Shown: in pieces, positions 33,444-42,940 of the stretch
How the letters are laid out: every line of letters starts with the position of its first letter
Numbering within the stretch: the stretch's first letter is position 1
Origin: UBA2334 sp049653005
GTDB taxonomy: Bacteria > Pseudomonadota > Gammaproteobacteria > Burkholderiales > Burkholderiaceae_C
Assembly: GCA_049653005.1 (NCBI GenBank)
Contig: JBASFL010000131.1
Coordinates: forward strand, 1-64,000
Direction of reading: 5' to 3'
Length of the DNA: 64,000 nt
Program-made: the position numbers and the translations under genes
The notes under the pieces: model-generated
Told to the model about the DNA's origin: nothing
Database searches by the model: none
What the model saw: the letters and a program-made list of their open reading frames with translations, nothing else

Positions 33444-34473
33444 CCCCCACACCCACCCCGCCACCCAGCCCGGCAGCCAAGTGCCCGGCACCGTGGTGCT
33501 GATCGTGGACGACGTGCCCGACAACGTGGCCGTGCTGCACGACGCGCTGGACGAAGCCGGCTACACCGTGTTGGTGGCGCTGGACGGCGAAAGCGCCCTG
33601 CGCCGCGCCCACCAGGCCCTGCCCGACGTGGTACTGCTCGATGCCGTGATGCCCGGTATGGACGGGTTTGAGGTGGCCCGCCAGCTCAAAGCCCACCCCG
33701 CCACCGCCGCCATCCCCATCGTTTTCATGACCGGCCTGACCGAAACCGAGCACCTGGAAGCCGCGCTGGAGGCCGGGGGCGTGGACTACGTGACCAAACC
33801 CGTGAAGCCGCGTGAAGTAATGGCCCGCATGGGCGTGCACATCAACACCGCCCGCAAAGCCCGCGAGGGGGCGGTGGAGCAGCGCCAGGCCCGCAACGCG
33901 CTGGACGCCTTTGGCTACGCCACCATCACCGTGCGCGAGCGCGACGGCCGCCTAATGTGGCAAACCGCCCTGGCCCGCGAGCTGCTGGCGCGCTACTGCG
34001 GCCCCGCCACCGGGTTTGCCCCGCTCGAATTGCTGCAATGGTTGCAGCGAAACATTCCCGCCAGTCAAGCGCCAGATGCCTTTTTGGCCTCAAATTCAAT
34101 GCCCCACGAGCCCCCGCGCCTGACGCTGGACCGGGGGCCGCGCCGCCTCACCTTCCGGCTGCACCAGCACACGGGCGACGGCGAAGGCGACGCCAACGGC
34201 GAGGGCGGCGACTGGCTGATCGTGATGCAGGAAACCAACGACGCCAGCGTGATCGAGGCGCTGGTGCAGGCCTTTGGCCTGACCGCCCGCGAGGCCGAGG
34301 TGTTGTATTGGGTGGTGCAGGGCAAGATCAACCGCGACATTGCCGACATCGTGGGCGCCAGCCCCGCCACGGTCAAAAAACACCTGGAGCGCATCCTGCC
34401 CAAACTGGGTGTGGAAACCCGCACCGCCGCGGCCGCCATGGCCATCAACCGCGTGCGGCAGTTGAAACCCTGA
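33430..34473 (+). CDS. LuxR/NarL-type response regulator
   Basis: Response regulator of 347 residues: receiver domain with phosphoacceptor Asp71 (VVLLDAVMPGMDGF) and Lys in YVTKPVKP, a central PAS-like region of about 110 residues, and a C-terminal LuxR helix-turn-helix (FGLTAREAEVLYWVVQGK, SPATVKKHLERILPKLGV). ATG 33430 follows GGAG. It overlaps the transporter-kinase gene and is the obvious phosphorelay partner; LuxR-type regulators bind short inverted repeats, which fits the 18-bp sites at the urea genes. Residues about 205-224 (NIPASQAPDAFLASNS) are encoded by a copy of the interspersed repeat within the variable linker. Confidence 0.92.
   Translation: MPLGNPHTHPATQPGSQVPGTVVLIVDDVPDNVAVLHDALDEAGYTVLVALDGESALRRAHQALPDVVLLDAVMPGMDGFEVARQLKAHPATAAIPIVFMTGLTETEHLEAALEAGGVDYVTKPVKPREVMARMGVHINTARKAREGAVEQRQARNALDAFGYATITVRERDGRLMWQTALARELLARYCGPATGFAPLELLQWLQRNIPASQAPDAFLASNSMPHEPPRLTLDRGPRRLTFRLHQHTGDGEGDANGEGGDWLIVMQETNDASVIEALVQAFGLTAREAEVLYWVVQGKINRDIADIVGASPATVKKHLERILPKLGVETRTAAAAMAINRVRQLKP
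34042..34101 (+). repeat. Interspersed repeat copy inside the response regulator gene
   Basis: TGCAGCGAAACATTCCCGCC followed by AGTCAAGCGCCAGATGCC and TTTTTGGCCTCAAA keeps the repeat's box order. It is in frame within the linker between receiver and output domains. Confidence 0.55.
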
Positions 34474-34577
34474 GGAAACCCTGACGCATTGCCACCACAC
34501 CCGTTGCGGGCGGGCTTGGTGCCGCCGCCCGCAAGCGATAAGCTCATACTGATATGTGACTGTGACAATATTCACGA

Positions 34578-37379
34578 ATGGCGTTGTTCCGATTGAGGCA
34601 ATGGGGGGTGGCTTGGCTGCTGGCACTGGCGGTGGGCTTGGCCGTCTCAGCGCCGGTCAAAACCCCTGTTGACGCCCCCGTCAAGGTGCGGGTCGGTGTG
34701 TTGGCGTTTCAAGGCGTGGCGCACGCCCAGCGCCAATGGTCTGCCACCATGGCGCACCTGACGCAATCGGTCGAAGGCACGGTTTTTGAGCTGCAGCCCC
34801 TGAGCTACGAGCAGCTCAACCACGCGGTCAAGTCCGACGCGCTGGACTTTGTGCTGACCAACCCCGAACACTACGTGTCGCTGCGCAACGCCTTTGGGCT
34901 GCGCCCCATGGTCACGGTGGCCGCCATGGTGGGCGACCAGGTGCGCGACGACTTCGGCAGCACCGTGTTCACCCTGACCAGCACCGACATCCACACCCTG
35001 GCCGACGTGCGCAACCGCCGGGTGGCCGCGGTGGACGTGTATTCGCTGGGCGGTTTCTTGATGGCCGCCGACGCGTTTCGGGCGGTGGACATCGACCTGC
35101 GCTCGCGCGACGTGCGCGACCTGCGGTTTCTGGGCCTGCCCCACAGCCAGGTGGTGGAGGACGTGTTGGCCGGGCGGTCTGAGGTGGGCATTGTTCGCTC
35201 GGGTGTGCTGGAGCACATGGCCCAGCAAGGCGGCCTGGACCTGAGCGCTGTGCGCGTGCTGGACGACCGTTTGTCCCCCGCATTCCCTCACCACGTGTCC
35301 ACCGAGCTGTACCCCGAGTGGCCCGTGGCCGCCATGGCCCACACCCCGGGCAAGCTGGTGAAAGACGTGACCATGGCGCTGCTGGCGTTGGGCCCCGCGT
35401 CAGAGCCCACTCACGCGGCCCGTATCCACGGCTTTTACCCACCGGCCAACTACGCACCCGTGGAGTCTTTGATGCAGCGGCTGCGGGTGTATCCCCGTGT
35501 GGTGTCCATGCCGCTGTGGACCGAGCTGAACATCGAATACGGCACCGAGCTGCGCCTGCTCGGCGGCGCATTGCTGCTGGCCGGGTTGGGGTTGTCGGGG
35601 TATTTGTGGGTCAGCAACCGCCGCCTGACGCGGGTCACGCGGTTGTACCGGCAAGCCCAGGAGGGTTTGCAAGTCACGGCCGCCGCGTTCAACAGCCAGG
35701 TGGGCTTGCTGGTGACCGACCCCGACACCCGAATCATCCGTGCCAACCGGGCGCTGTGCGACATGCTGGGGGTGGACGAGGCGCAGCTGGTGGGGCAAAC
35801 CACCGCTTCGCTGCGAGGGGGCCGGGTGCCCGCCGGCATCGTGGGGCAGCTGTGGACGCACCTGAAGCGCCAGGGCAGCTGGCGGGGCGAGTTGCTGTGC
35901 CGCCACCGCCTGGGCCACGACGTGCCTTGCATCGTCACCATCACCTCGGTGGGGGGCGCGGGTGCGCAGGGCGTGAGCGGGTTTGTGGGCTCGTTTGTGG
36001 ACGTGACCCGCCTGAAACAAACCGAAGACGAAATCCGCCAGCTGGCCTTTTACGACGTGCTCACCGCGCTGCCCAACCGGCGCCTGTTTCTGGAGCGCTT
36101 GCAGGCCGATCTGACACAGGCGGTGGACAGCGGTGCCCTGGGTGCGGTGATGTTCATCGACCTCGACCACTTCAAAACCCTGAACGACGCCCACGGCCAC
36201 ACCGCGGGCGACCAGTTGCTGCGCCACATCGCCGACCGCCTGGGGCGCGTCGTGGGGCCGGGCGACCTCGTGGCCCGTTTGGGTGGTGACGAATTTGTGG
36301 TGATGTTGCCCGGCCTGGCCGGCCCGGACGCGCAGGCCATGGCGGCCGCCCTGGCGCGGGCCGAGGCCGTGCGCCACGCCATGCTGGAGCCTTTGACCCT
36401 GGACGTGGTGCAGGGCAACGGCAGTGGCCAGCACCTGGCTTACCAGTGCAGCGCCAGCATTGGGGTGGCGCTGTACGGTGCCACGCCCGAGTCGCTGACC
36501 GAGGTGCTCAAGCGCGCCGATGTGGCCATGTACCAGGCCAAGCAAGACGGCCGCAACGCCATCCGGCAATACGACGCGCAAGCGCAGGGCGTTTTGAACC
36601 GCAAAGCGGCCATGACGGCCGACCTCAGCTCGGCGCTGGCCCAGCACCAGTTCGAGCTGCATTACCAGGTGCAGTGCAACAAAGCGGGCGCGCCGGTGGG
36701 GGCCGAGTGTTTGCTGCGCTGGCACCACCCGGTGCGGGGGGCGGTGGCACCGGTGGAGTTCATTGGGCTGGCAGAAGAGTCAGGCGCCATCGTGGCCATG
36801 GGCAACTGGGTGCTGCGCACCGCGTGCCACACCTTGGCCCAATGGGCGCTCAGGCCCGGCTTCGAGCACCTGACCCTGAGCGTGAACGTGAGCCCCCGCC
36901 AGTTCAATGAATCGGACTTTGTGGCGCGCATCCAAGCCACGCTGGCCGACACCGGGGCCCAGCCCGACAAACTGGTGCTGGAAATCACCGAAGGCATTGT
37001 GCTGGGCCACGCGGACGAAACCATTCAGAAAATGCACCAGCTGCGTGCCATGGGCATCACTTTTTCCATTGACGACTTTGGCACCGGGTATTCGTCGCTC
37101 TCGTATTTGCAGCGCCTGCCGCTGCGCGAGGTGAAGATCGACAAAGCCTTTGTGCGCGACGTTACCCACGACCCCAACTCGGCCGCCATCGTGCGCGCCA
37201 TCATTGCCCTGGGCGAAAGTTTGCAGCTCGAAGTCGTGTCAGAGGGGGTGGAAACCGAGGCGCAGAAAGCCATGCTTCAAACCCTGGGCTGCGACGTGTT
37301 GCAGGGCTATTTGCTGGGCCGTCCCGTGGCCCGCGCGGCGTTTGAAGCCAGCATGGCCCCGTCCGCCGAGCTTATCTAA
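34578..37379 (+). CDS. PhnD-type periplasmic sensor/PAS/GGDEF/EAL protein
   Basis: Bifunctional c-di-GMP enzyme of 933 residues. An N-terminal signal anchor precedes a PhnD-like periplasmic ligand-binding domain (~35-315, with DFVLTNPEHYVSLR), a transmembrane helix (~330-350, LLGGALLLAGLGLSGYLWV), a PAS domain, a GGDEF domain with intact GGDEF at 569-573, and an EAL domain in which the signature reads ECL (Glu710) with DDFGTGYSS intact. The inhibitory RxxD site is missing (GPGD). It could make or degrade c-di-GMP in response to a periplasmic ligand. It starts 105 nt after the urea-locus response regulator on the same strand. Confidence 0.92.
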   Translation: MALFRLRQWGVAWLLALAVGLAVSAPVKTPVDAPVKVRVGVLAFQGVAHAQRQWSATMAHLTQSVEGTVFELQPLSYEQLNHAVKSDALDFVLTNPEHYVSLRNAFGLRPMVTVAAMVGDQVRDDFGSTVFTLTSTDIHTLADVRNRRVAAVDVYSLGGFLMAADAFRAVDIDLRSRDVRDLRFLGLPHSQVVEDVLAGRSEVGIVRSGVLEHMAQQGGLDLSAVRVLDDRLSPAFPHHVSTELYPEWPVAAMAHTPGKLVKDVTMALLALGPASEPTHAARIHGFYPPANYAPVESLMQRLRVYPRVVSMPLWTELNIEYGTELRLLGGALLLAGLGLSGYLWVSNRRLTRVTRLYRQAQEGLQVTAAAFNSQVGLLVTDPDTRIIRANRALCDMLGVDEAQLVGQTTASLRGGRVPAGIVGQLWTHLKRQGSWRGELLCRHRLGHDVPCIVTITSVGGAGAQGVSGFVGSFVDVTRLKQTEDEIRQLAFYDVLTALPNRRLFLERLQADLTQAVDSGALGAVMFIDLDHFKTLNDAHGHTAGDQLLRHIADRLGRVVGPGDLVARLGGDEFVVMLPGLAGPDAQAMAAALARAEAVRHAMLEPLTLDVVQGNGSGQHLAYQCSASIGVALYGATPESLTEVLKRADVAMYQAKQDGRNAIRQYDAQAQGVLNRKAAMTADLSSALAQHQFELHYQVQCNKAGAPVGAECLLRWHHPVRGAVAPVEFIGLAEESGAIVAMGNWVLRTACHTLAQWALRPGFEHLTLSVNVSPRQFNESDFVARIQATLADTGAQPDKLVLEITEGIVLGHADETIQKMHQLRAMGITFSIDDFGTGYSSLSYLQRLPLREVKIDKAFVRDVTHDPNSAAIVRAIIALGESLQLEVVSEGVETEAQKAMLQTLGCDVLQGYLLGRPVARAAFEASMAPSAELI

Positions 37380-37390
37380 TGCATTTCATT

Positions 37391-37415
37391 TGAATGGTGT
37401 GTACAAAACCATTCA
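37391..37415. repeat. Small inverted repeat
   Basis: TGAATGGT-N9-ACCATTCA, 8-bp perfect arms, lies between the GGDEF/EAL gene and cytochrome b561. No T run follows, so it is not a clear terminator; it could be an operator or processing hairpin. Confidence 0.4.
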
Positions 37416-37451
37416 AACCGGGAGAACAGCGGCATTTTTAAACTTCGCCGC

Positions 37452-38015
37452 ATGTCTTCGATTTCTCCCCCCTCCACACCGCGTTACACCTTGACCGCCG
37501 TGGCCCTGCACTGGGTGCTGGGCCTGGGGTTGGTGGCCTTGTTTGCCCTCGGGGTGTACATGGCCGATCTGCCGTTTTCCCCCTGGCGGCTGAAGCTGTA
37601 CAACTGGCACAAATGGGCCGGTGTCACCATCCTCGCCCTGTCGGCGCTGCGGCTGGTGTGGCGCATCACCCACCGGCCACCGGCCTTGCCCGCGGACATG
37701 GAAGCGGCCATGCCCGCTTGGCAGCGCACCGCGCACCACGCCACCCACCACGCGTTGTACGCCCTGTTTTTTGTGGTGCCGTTGGTGGGCTGGGCCTACA
37801 GCTCGGCGGCGGGTTTCCCCATCGTGGTGTTTGGTGTGTTGCCGCTGCCCGACTTTGTGCCGGTGGACAAACCATTGGCCGAATTGATCAAACCCTGGCA
37901 CGAAATCACCGCGTTTGCCCTGGCTGGCCTGGTGGTGTTGCACGTGGCCGCCGCGCTGAAGCACCAGTTGATTGACCGCGACGGTTTGCTCACCCGCATG
38001 TTGCCCGGCCGCTGA
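37452..38015 (+). CDS. Cytochrome b561
   Basis: Four-helix di-haem b membrane protein of 187 residues. Haem-ligand histidines are visible in the helices at ALHWVLGLG, NWHKWAG, HHALYALFFVVPLVGWAYS and KPWHEITAFALAGLVVLHV. These proteins move electrons from the quinone pool to periplasmic partners. It lies 49 nt before a pair of yceI genes, a frequent grouping (cybB-yceI). Confidence 0.93.
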   Translation: MSSISPPSTPRYTLTAVALHWVLGLGLVALFALGVYMADLPFSPWRLKLYNWHKWAGVTILALSALRLVWRITHRPPALPADMEAAMPAWQRTAHHATHHALYALFFVVPLVGWAYSSAAGFPIVVFGVLPLPDFVPVDKPLAELIKPWHEITAFALAGLVVLHVAAALKHQLIDRDGLLTRMLPGR

Positions 38016-38064
38016 ACCTTTGCACCGGCCCTGGCTCTCCACCCCCTTTGTTTGGATTTGACAC

Positions 38065-38655
38065 ATGACTTCCCGCACCTCTGTTTTCACGCCCTTCGTG
38101 TTGGTCTCTGGTCTGCTGCTGGTGTCCACACCGGCCCTGGCCCAGCAAAAGCTGGTGCCCGCCCAAAGCAGCATGGCCTTCACCATCAAACAAATGGGCG
38201 TGCCCGTGGACGGGCAGTTCAAAAAATTTGACGCCCAGGTCAGCTTCGACCCGGCCAAGCTGGCCACCAGCAAGATCGCTTTCACCATCGACATGGGCAG
38301 CGCCACCATGGGCGCACCCGAGTCCGACGCGGAAATGCCCAAAGCCGTGTGGTTCAACGCGGTGAAATTCCCGCAGGCCACCTTCCAGTCCAGCGCCATC
38401 AAGGCCCTGGGCGGCGGCAAGTTCGAGGTGGCCGGTCAGCTCAACATCAAAGGCAACCTGCGCGACGTGGTGGTGCCCGTGGCCCTGGCCCAAACCGGCG
38501 CGGCGCCCAACTTGGCCACCACCGCCACCGGCGCATTCGCCATCAAACGCCTGGCCTTCAAGGTGGGCGAGGGCGAGTGGGCCGACACCTCCATGGTGGC
38601 CGACGAGGTGCAGGTGAAGTTCAAGCTGGCGCTCACCGGCATTGGCAAGATTTGA
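38065..38655 (+). CDS. YceI-family periplasmic protein (first copy)
   Basis: Exported lipocalin-like protein of 196 residues with signal peptide ending STPALAQ. The YceI fold binds isoprenoid-type lipids. Features: SSMAFTIKQMGVPVDGQFKKFDAQVSFDP and VAGQLNIKGNLRDVVVPV. The paralogue follows at 38738, and cytochrome b561 precedes. Confidence 0.9.
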   Translation: MTSRTSVFTPFVLVSGLLLVSTPALAQQKLVPAQSSMAFTIKQMGVPVDGQFKKFDAQVSFDPAKLATSKIAFTIDMGSATMGAPESDAEMPKAVWFNAVKFPQATFQSSAIKALGGGKFEVAGQLNIKGNLRDVVVPVALAQTGAAPNLATTATGAFAIKRLAFKVGEGEWADTSMVADEVQVKFKLALTGIGKI

Positions 38656-38663
38656 TTTTTTTT

Positions 38664-38706
38664 GTAGCTATAAAGCCATACCAGAAAAGCGGTAGAGGCA
38701 CCTTTT
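38664..38706 (+). repeat. Interspersed repeat between the yceI genes
   Basis: GTAGCTATAAAGCCATACCA then GAAAAGCGGTAGAGGCACC and TTTTG. It matches the layout of the other copies with the central hairpin arms degenerated. Confidence 0.6.
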
Positions 38707-38737
38707 GTTTGTATTTTTAACCCACAGGAGTTTTTCC

Positions 38738-39313
38738 ATGCGTTCTTCCGTTATTGCCCTGGCCGCTGCGGCTTTGTTGTCTTCCGGCTTGGCCCAGGCC
38801 GAGTCGGCCACCTATGCCATCGACCCCACCCACACGTTTGCCACGTTTGAAATCGGCCACTTCGGTGCGTCCACCAACCGCGGCCGTTTCGACAAGAAAA
38901 CCGGCAGCGTCACGCTGGACAAAGCCGCCAAGACCGGCAAGGTGGAGATCACGGTTGACACCACCTCCATCAACACCGGCACCGCCGCGTTTGACAAACA
39001 CCTGCAAAGCGCCGACCTGTTCGACGCCGCCAAGCACCCCACCATGACCTTTGTGGGCGACAAGTTCACCTTCAACGGCGACAAAGTGGCCGAGGTGTCG
39101 GGCAACCTGACCCTGTTGGGCAAAACCGCCCCCCTGACGCTGAAGGCCACGCAGTTCAACTGCTACCAAAGCCCCATGCTCAAGCGCGAAGTGTGCGGTG
39201 GCGACTTTGAAGGCACCGTGGACCGCACCGCCCACGGCATGAACTACGGCGTGGACTGGGGCTTTGCCAAAGCCGTGCGCGTGGTCATTCAGGTCGAAGC
39301 CGTCAAGCAGTGA
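38738..39313 (+). CDS. YceI-family periplasmic protein (second copy)
   Basis: Exported YceI protein of 191 residues. ATG 38738 follows CAGGAG and starts a signal peptide (VIALAAAALLSSGLAQAES). The family opening YAIDPTHTFATFEIGHFGAS and the end GMNYGVDWGFAKAVRVVIQVEAV are standard. It is a closer match to canonical YceI than the upstream copy. Its 3' end overlaps the convergent gene by 11 nt. Confidence 0.93.
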   Translation: MRSSVIALAAAALLSSGLAQAESATYAIDPTHTFATFEIGHFGASTNRGRFDKKTGSVTLDKAAKTGKVEITVDTTSINTGTAAFDKHLQSADLFDAAKHPTMTFVGDKFTFNGDKVAEVSGNLTLLGKTAPLTLKATQFNCYQSPMLKREVCGGDFEGTVDRTAHGMNYGVDWGFAKAVRVVIQVEAVKQ

Positions 39314-42300
39314 TGGTGTCCGCAGGCAGGTCAGCCGCCTGCCTGTGTTGCCAGCCAACACACCAGGCTGGCACATCAGCGGCGGGCATGGGGCGTGCAA
39401 TCGCGTAGCCCTGTGCAACGTCGCAGCCCAGCTCTTGCAGGGCTTGGCCGTGGGCAGGGGTTTCCACCCCTTCGGCCACCACGTGGCGGTTGAATGCTTT
39501 GGCCATGTGGACCACGGCCGCCACAATGCCCCGGTCGTCGGGTGACGACAGCATGCCCCGCACAAAGCTTTGGTCCACTTTCAGCGTGTCCACCGGCAGG
39601 CGGCGGAAGTGGCTCAGTGACGAGTAGCCGGTGCCAAAATCGTCCAGCGCAAAGCCCACCCCCAAGTCCATGCACTGCCGCATGACTTGCGCGGCGTGGT
39701 CGATTTCGGTGATGGCCGCCGATTCCAGAATTTCAAGTTGCAAGGCCTGGGGCTCGAACCCGCTGTGGCGGCGCAGGGCGGCCGACAGCGCATCGACAAA
39801 ACCGGGTTTGAGCAACTGGTGGCTGCTGACGTTGACGCTGACCGTGGCCACGCGTTGCCCCGCCTCGCGCCACGCGCACCACTGCCGAATGGCTTCGTCG
39901 ATGACCCAGTTGCCCACGTCGATTTCAAGGTCACCGTCGAGCAAGTCGTTGAGAAATGCGGCCGGTGGCAGCAACCCTTGTTCGGGGTGTTGCCAGCGGA
40001 TCAGTGCCTCCACGCCCAGCACTTCACCCGTGCGCAGGTTGACTTTGGGCTGGTAATACAGGCGCAGTTCGTGCTGGGTCAGCGCCTGGCGCAGGCGGTG
40101 AACCAGGTCGCGGCGCGAGCGTGCGTCGCGGTCGTTGTCGGCGGCGAACACGTGGAAGCGGTTGCGCCCGGCCTCTTTGGCGCGGCACATGGCCTGGTCG
40201 GCGTGGCGCAGCAGGGTGTCGGGGCTGACGTCGTCCTGCGGGTACAGGGCAATGCCGATGCTGGCCGTGACCTGTACCGCCGTGTGGCCCAGGTCAATGG
40301 CACCACCCAGCGCGGTCAGCAGCCGCTGGGCCAGGGCTTCGCATTCCGACACGTTTTCCAAGTCGCTGATAAGGGCCACAAATTCATCGCCCCCCAGGCG
40401 GGCCAGCGTGTCCTCGGCCCGCAGCTCGGTTTGCAGGCGTCGGGCCACGGTGGTCAGCACCTGGTCGCCAGCCTCGTGGCCGTGTGTGTCGTTGATGTGT
40501 TTGAAATCGTCCAGATCGAAATAACAAACGGCCATGAACCGTTCACCGCGCAGCGCGCGCGACACAGCGACCTTCATCTGGTCCGCCAACAAACGGCGGT
40601 TGGGCAGGCCGGTGAGCGCATCGTGGTAGGCGATGTGCAGCATTTCCTCTTCATGTGCCTTGAGGGCGCTCACGTCCGAAAACACGCCCACGTGGTGGCC
40701 AATCTGGCCTTTCGTGTCGGCCAGGGCGGTGAGAGACAGGCGAGCCATGAACACTTCGCCGTTTTTGCGGCGGCTCCAAACCTCACCTTTCCACTCGCCG
40801 TGGTGCTGGAGGGTGCGAAGCAACTCGCGGTAGGTGTCTTCGTTCGCGTCCAGGCCCAGGCGCGTGAGGTCCAGGCCCAACACCTCATCCACGTTGAGCC
40901 CGGTGATGTGGGTGAAGGCGGGGTTGACCTGCACGATGTGCAGGGTGGCATCGGTGATGAAAATGCCCTCGTTGGCGGTGTCAAACACGCTGGCCGCCAG
41001 GCGCTGCGTTTCCTGGGCCCGCAAGCGGTCGGTCACGTTGCGTGAAATGCCCAGCACCTCGTTGGCGGCAATCTTCACCATCCGCATTTCAAAGTGCTGC
41101 TCGCCCTGTGGCAGCGGCAAGGCATATTCCAGCCGCACGTCGGGCTGCCCTGCCAGGGCATTGGCCAGTGCTGCCATGGCGGGCTGTGCCACTGTCGGGG
41201 GCAGGATGTCGGCAATGCGCCGGTTCAAAAAAGCGCTGGGGGGCAGCAACAGGTCTTGCGGGTTGCCGGTCTGGAAGTCGAGCACGGTGCCCTGGGCGTC
41301 CAGCCGGAACAGCAGGTCGGGCAAGGCCGACACAATGGCGCGGTTGCGCGTTTCGCTGTGGCGCAATTTTTCTTCCTGGCATTTGCGCTCTGAAATGTCG
41401 GTGAGAAACACGGACAGCCCCTGGTCATCGGGCTGCAGGCGGTTTTCAAACCAGCGGCCCGTCTGCGCAAGCTGCATGTCGATGGTGCGGGGCTGGCCGG
41501 TGGCCATGGCTTGGCGGTACACAGCCTCAAACCGCTGGCCCAAATCGGGCGGCAACACCGTCCACATGTCTTGCCCCACCAGCTGGCGCACGGGGCGCCC
41601 CAACCACTCGGCGGCTTTCCGGTTCACCATGCGACAGCGCCAGTTCAGGTCCACCCGCACAAAACCGTCGCCCATGTTGTTCATCACCACCGTGCGTGCG
41701 CGGTGCACCCGCCACAGCGCCAGCAGCGACACCAGCATGCCCGCCGTGACAGCCATCAGCGCCACCAGCGTCCAACGGTATTGCGCCCAGATGTCGACCC
41801 ATGTCAACTGCGGTGCCCGGTCAAAAGGTGCCATGCGAAGCAACCGCATGTGGTCTTCGAGCGTGCCGTAGTCGGCCGGTATGGTGAACCCGGTCACACG
41901 GGTGTCGTCTTCGCCGGGGCCCGACAGGTCCATGGACAGCAGCGCGGCGGTGAGGGTTCGGCTGGTGGCTTCGTCCACATGGGGCAGTGCGGCCAGGGCC
42001 CATTCGGGGTAGAGCGCGGTGGACAGGTGCACGGGGTAACCCAGCCCGGGCTTGGGGTTGACCACGGCCAGCCTGCCCGGGGCCAGTTGGCCGCTTTGCT
42101 CCAGTTCTTCGATCAGGCCGGTGCGCACAAAGCCCAAATCGGCTTGGCCTTGCAACACGGCATCGATCACTTTGTGTTGGGCCCGCCCGGTTTCTTTCCA
42201 GTGCCAGTCGCCGGTGCCCACACCCGCCTGCGCCAGTTCGACCATGGGGGCCAGGTAGCTCAGCATGCCCTGGTGGTGAAGCGCTGGCAGGGCAACGGTC

Positions 42301-42758
42301 AGTTTGCGGCTGTGCAGCAGGCTGAACTCGCTCAGGTCGGTGCGGGACGCCTGGCGCAGCACCACGGCCCCCCGCGTGGACACCCGGCTGCCCGATTCAT
42401 GGATGCGCTGCGTCACCAGTGCGCCCGACAAGGCGTTGCGGTGCCGAAGCGACACGTATTGCACCCCGTTGGTCAGCACAAAGTCGAGCTGGGCGGCTTG
42501 CACGGCGCGGTCCAGTTCGTCCCAGGGCAATGGGGCCAGTCGCACGCGTTGGTTGGGCAATGCTTCCTGCAGGTGCTGCACCACGCTGGCGTAAGTTTGC
42601 GCGGTGGCCTCTGCGTTGCGCAGGGTCAGCACGCCCAGCACCACCTCGGGTTTCTCGGGGGCTGCGTGTGCCTGCAAGCCTCCCCACCACACGCACAAAC
42701 AACACCACCACCGCAGCGCAACAGGCAGGTGGAGGTTGAGGCGGGTGTTGCGTGGCAC
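39303..42758 (-). CDS. PhnD-type periplasmic sensor/PAS/GGDEF/EAL protein (second)
   Basis: Large c-di-GMP signalling protein of 1151 residues from a GTG start. A signal anchor is followed by a PhnD-like binding domain (DFVLTNGVQYVSLRHRN), a transmembrane helix (~345-365), three PAS domains, GGDEF (789-793) with an intact inhibitory RxxD (RAED), and an EAL domain with canonical EAL (GVEALIRW) and DDFGTGYSS. It resembles the 34578-37379 protein in its sensor but has more PAS domains and a full set of catalytic and feedback motifs. It is divergent from urtA with 182 nt between starts, so the two may share control. Confidence 0.92.
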   Translation of the reverse strand: MPRNTRLNLHLPVALRWWCCLCVWWGGLQAHAAPEKPEVVLGVLTLRNAEATAQTYASVVQHLQEALPNQRVRLAPLPWDELDRAVQAAQLDFVLTNGVQYVSLRHRNALSGALVTQRIHESGSRVSTRGAVVLRQASRTDLSEFSLLHSRKLTVALPALHHQGMLSYLAPMVELAQAGVGTGDWHWKETGRAQHKVIDAVLQGQADLGFVRTGLIEELEQSGQLAPGRLAVVNPKPGLGYPVHLSTALYPEWALAALPHVDEATSRTLTAALLSMDLSGPGEDDTRVTGFTIPADYGTLEDHMRLLRMAPFDRAPQLTWVDIWAQYRWTLVALMAVTAGMLVSLLALWRVHRARTVVMNNMGDGFVRVDLNWRCRMVNRKAAEWLGRPVRQLVGQDMWTVLPPDLGQRFEAVYRQAMATGQPRTIDMQLAQTGRWFENRLQPDDQGLSVFLTDISERKCQEEKLRHSETRNRAIVSALPDLLFRLDAQGTVLDFQTGNPQDLLLPPSAFLNRRIADILPPTVAQPAMAALANALAGQPDVRLEYALPLPQGEQHFEMRMVKIAANEVLGISRNVTDRLRAQETQRLAASVFDTANEGIFITDATLHIVQVNPAFTHITGLNVDEVLGLDLTRLGLDANEDTYRELLRTLQHHGEWKGEVWSRRKNGEVFMARLSLTALADTKGQIGHHVGVFSDVSALKAHEEEMLHIAYHDALTGLPNRRLLADQMKVAVSRALRGERFMAVCYFDLDDFKHINDTHGHEAGDQVLTTVARRLQTELRAEDTLARLGGDEFVALISDLENVSECEALAQRLLTALGGAIDLGHTAVQVTASIGIALYPQDDVSPDTLLRHADQAMCRAKEAGRNRFHVFAADNDRDARSRRDLVHRLRQALTQHELRLYYQPKVNLRTGEVLGVEALIRWQHPEQGLLPPAAFLNDLLDGDLEIDVGNWVIDEAIRQWCAWREAGQRVATVSVNVSSHQLLKPGFVDALSAALRRHSGFEPQALQLEILESAAITEIDHAAQVMRQCMDLGVGFALDDFGTGYSSLSHFRRLPVDTLKVDQSFVRGMLSSPDDRGIVAAVVHMAKAFNRHVVAEGVETPAHGQALQELGCDVAQGYAIARPMPAADVPAWCVGWQHRQAADLPADTITA

Positions 42759-42784
42759 AGCGTGATTTTGTATACAGCCTTAAA

Positions 42785-42803
42785 TACTAAATTTGATTTA
42801 GTA
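42785..42803. promoter_or_regulatory. AT-rich perfect inverted repeat upstream of urtA
   Basis: TACTAAAT-ttg-ATTTAGTA, 8-bp perfect arms, in an AT-rich patch between the GGDEF/EAL gene and urtA. It lies 27 nt from the GGDEF/EAL start codon, so it may regulate either gene. No regulator family is recognised. Confidence 0.5.
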
Positions 42804-42844
42804 ATTGCCTATACGGGTTAACCACATGGTACAAAACCGTCGGC

Positions 42845-42862
42845 ATACGCCATGCGGCGTAC
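42845..42862. promoter_or_regulatory. Urea-locus inverted repeat, copy 2
   Basis: ATACGCC-atgc-GGCGTAC, 7-4-7 inverted repeat with one mismatch, 78 nt upstream of the urtA ATG. Same motif as copies 1 and 3. Confidence 0.78.
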
Positions 42863-42940
42863 AGACGCTGGAGCGGGTAATCCCGAGGATTGAGGCATCC
42901 GATTCACGGATTTCTTCTTTCAACCTCTGGAGTGCCCACC

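Noticed and set aside
31170..33524. A 784-codon minus-strand open frame opposite the transporter-kinase
   Set aside because: Same low-complexity antisense character; the plus-strand kinase motifs are unambiguous.
37391..37415. Inverted repeat after the first GGDEF/EAL gene as a terminator
   Set aside because: The arms are good but there is no T run; listed only as an inverted repeat.
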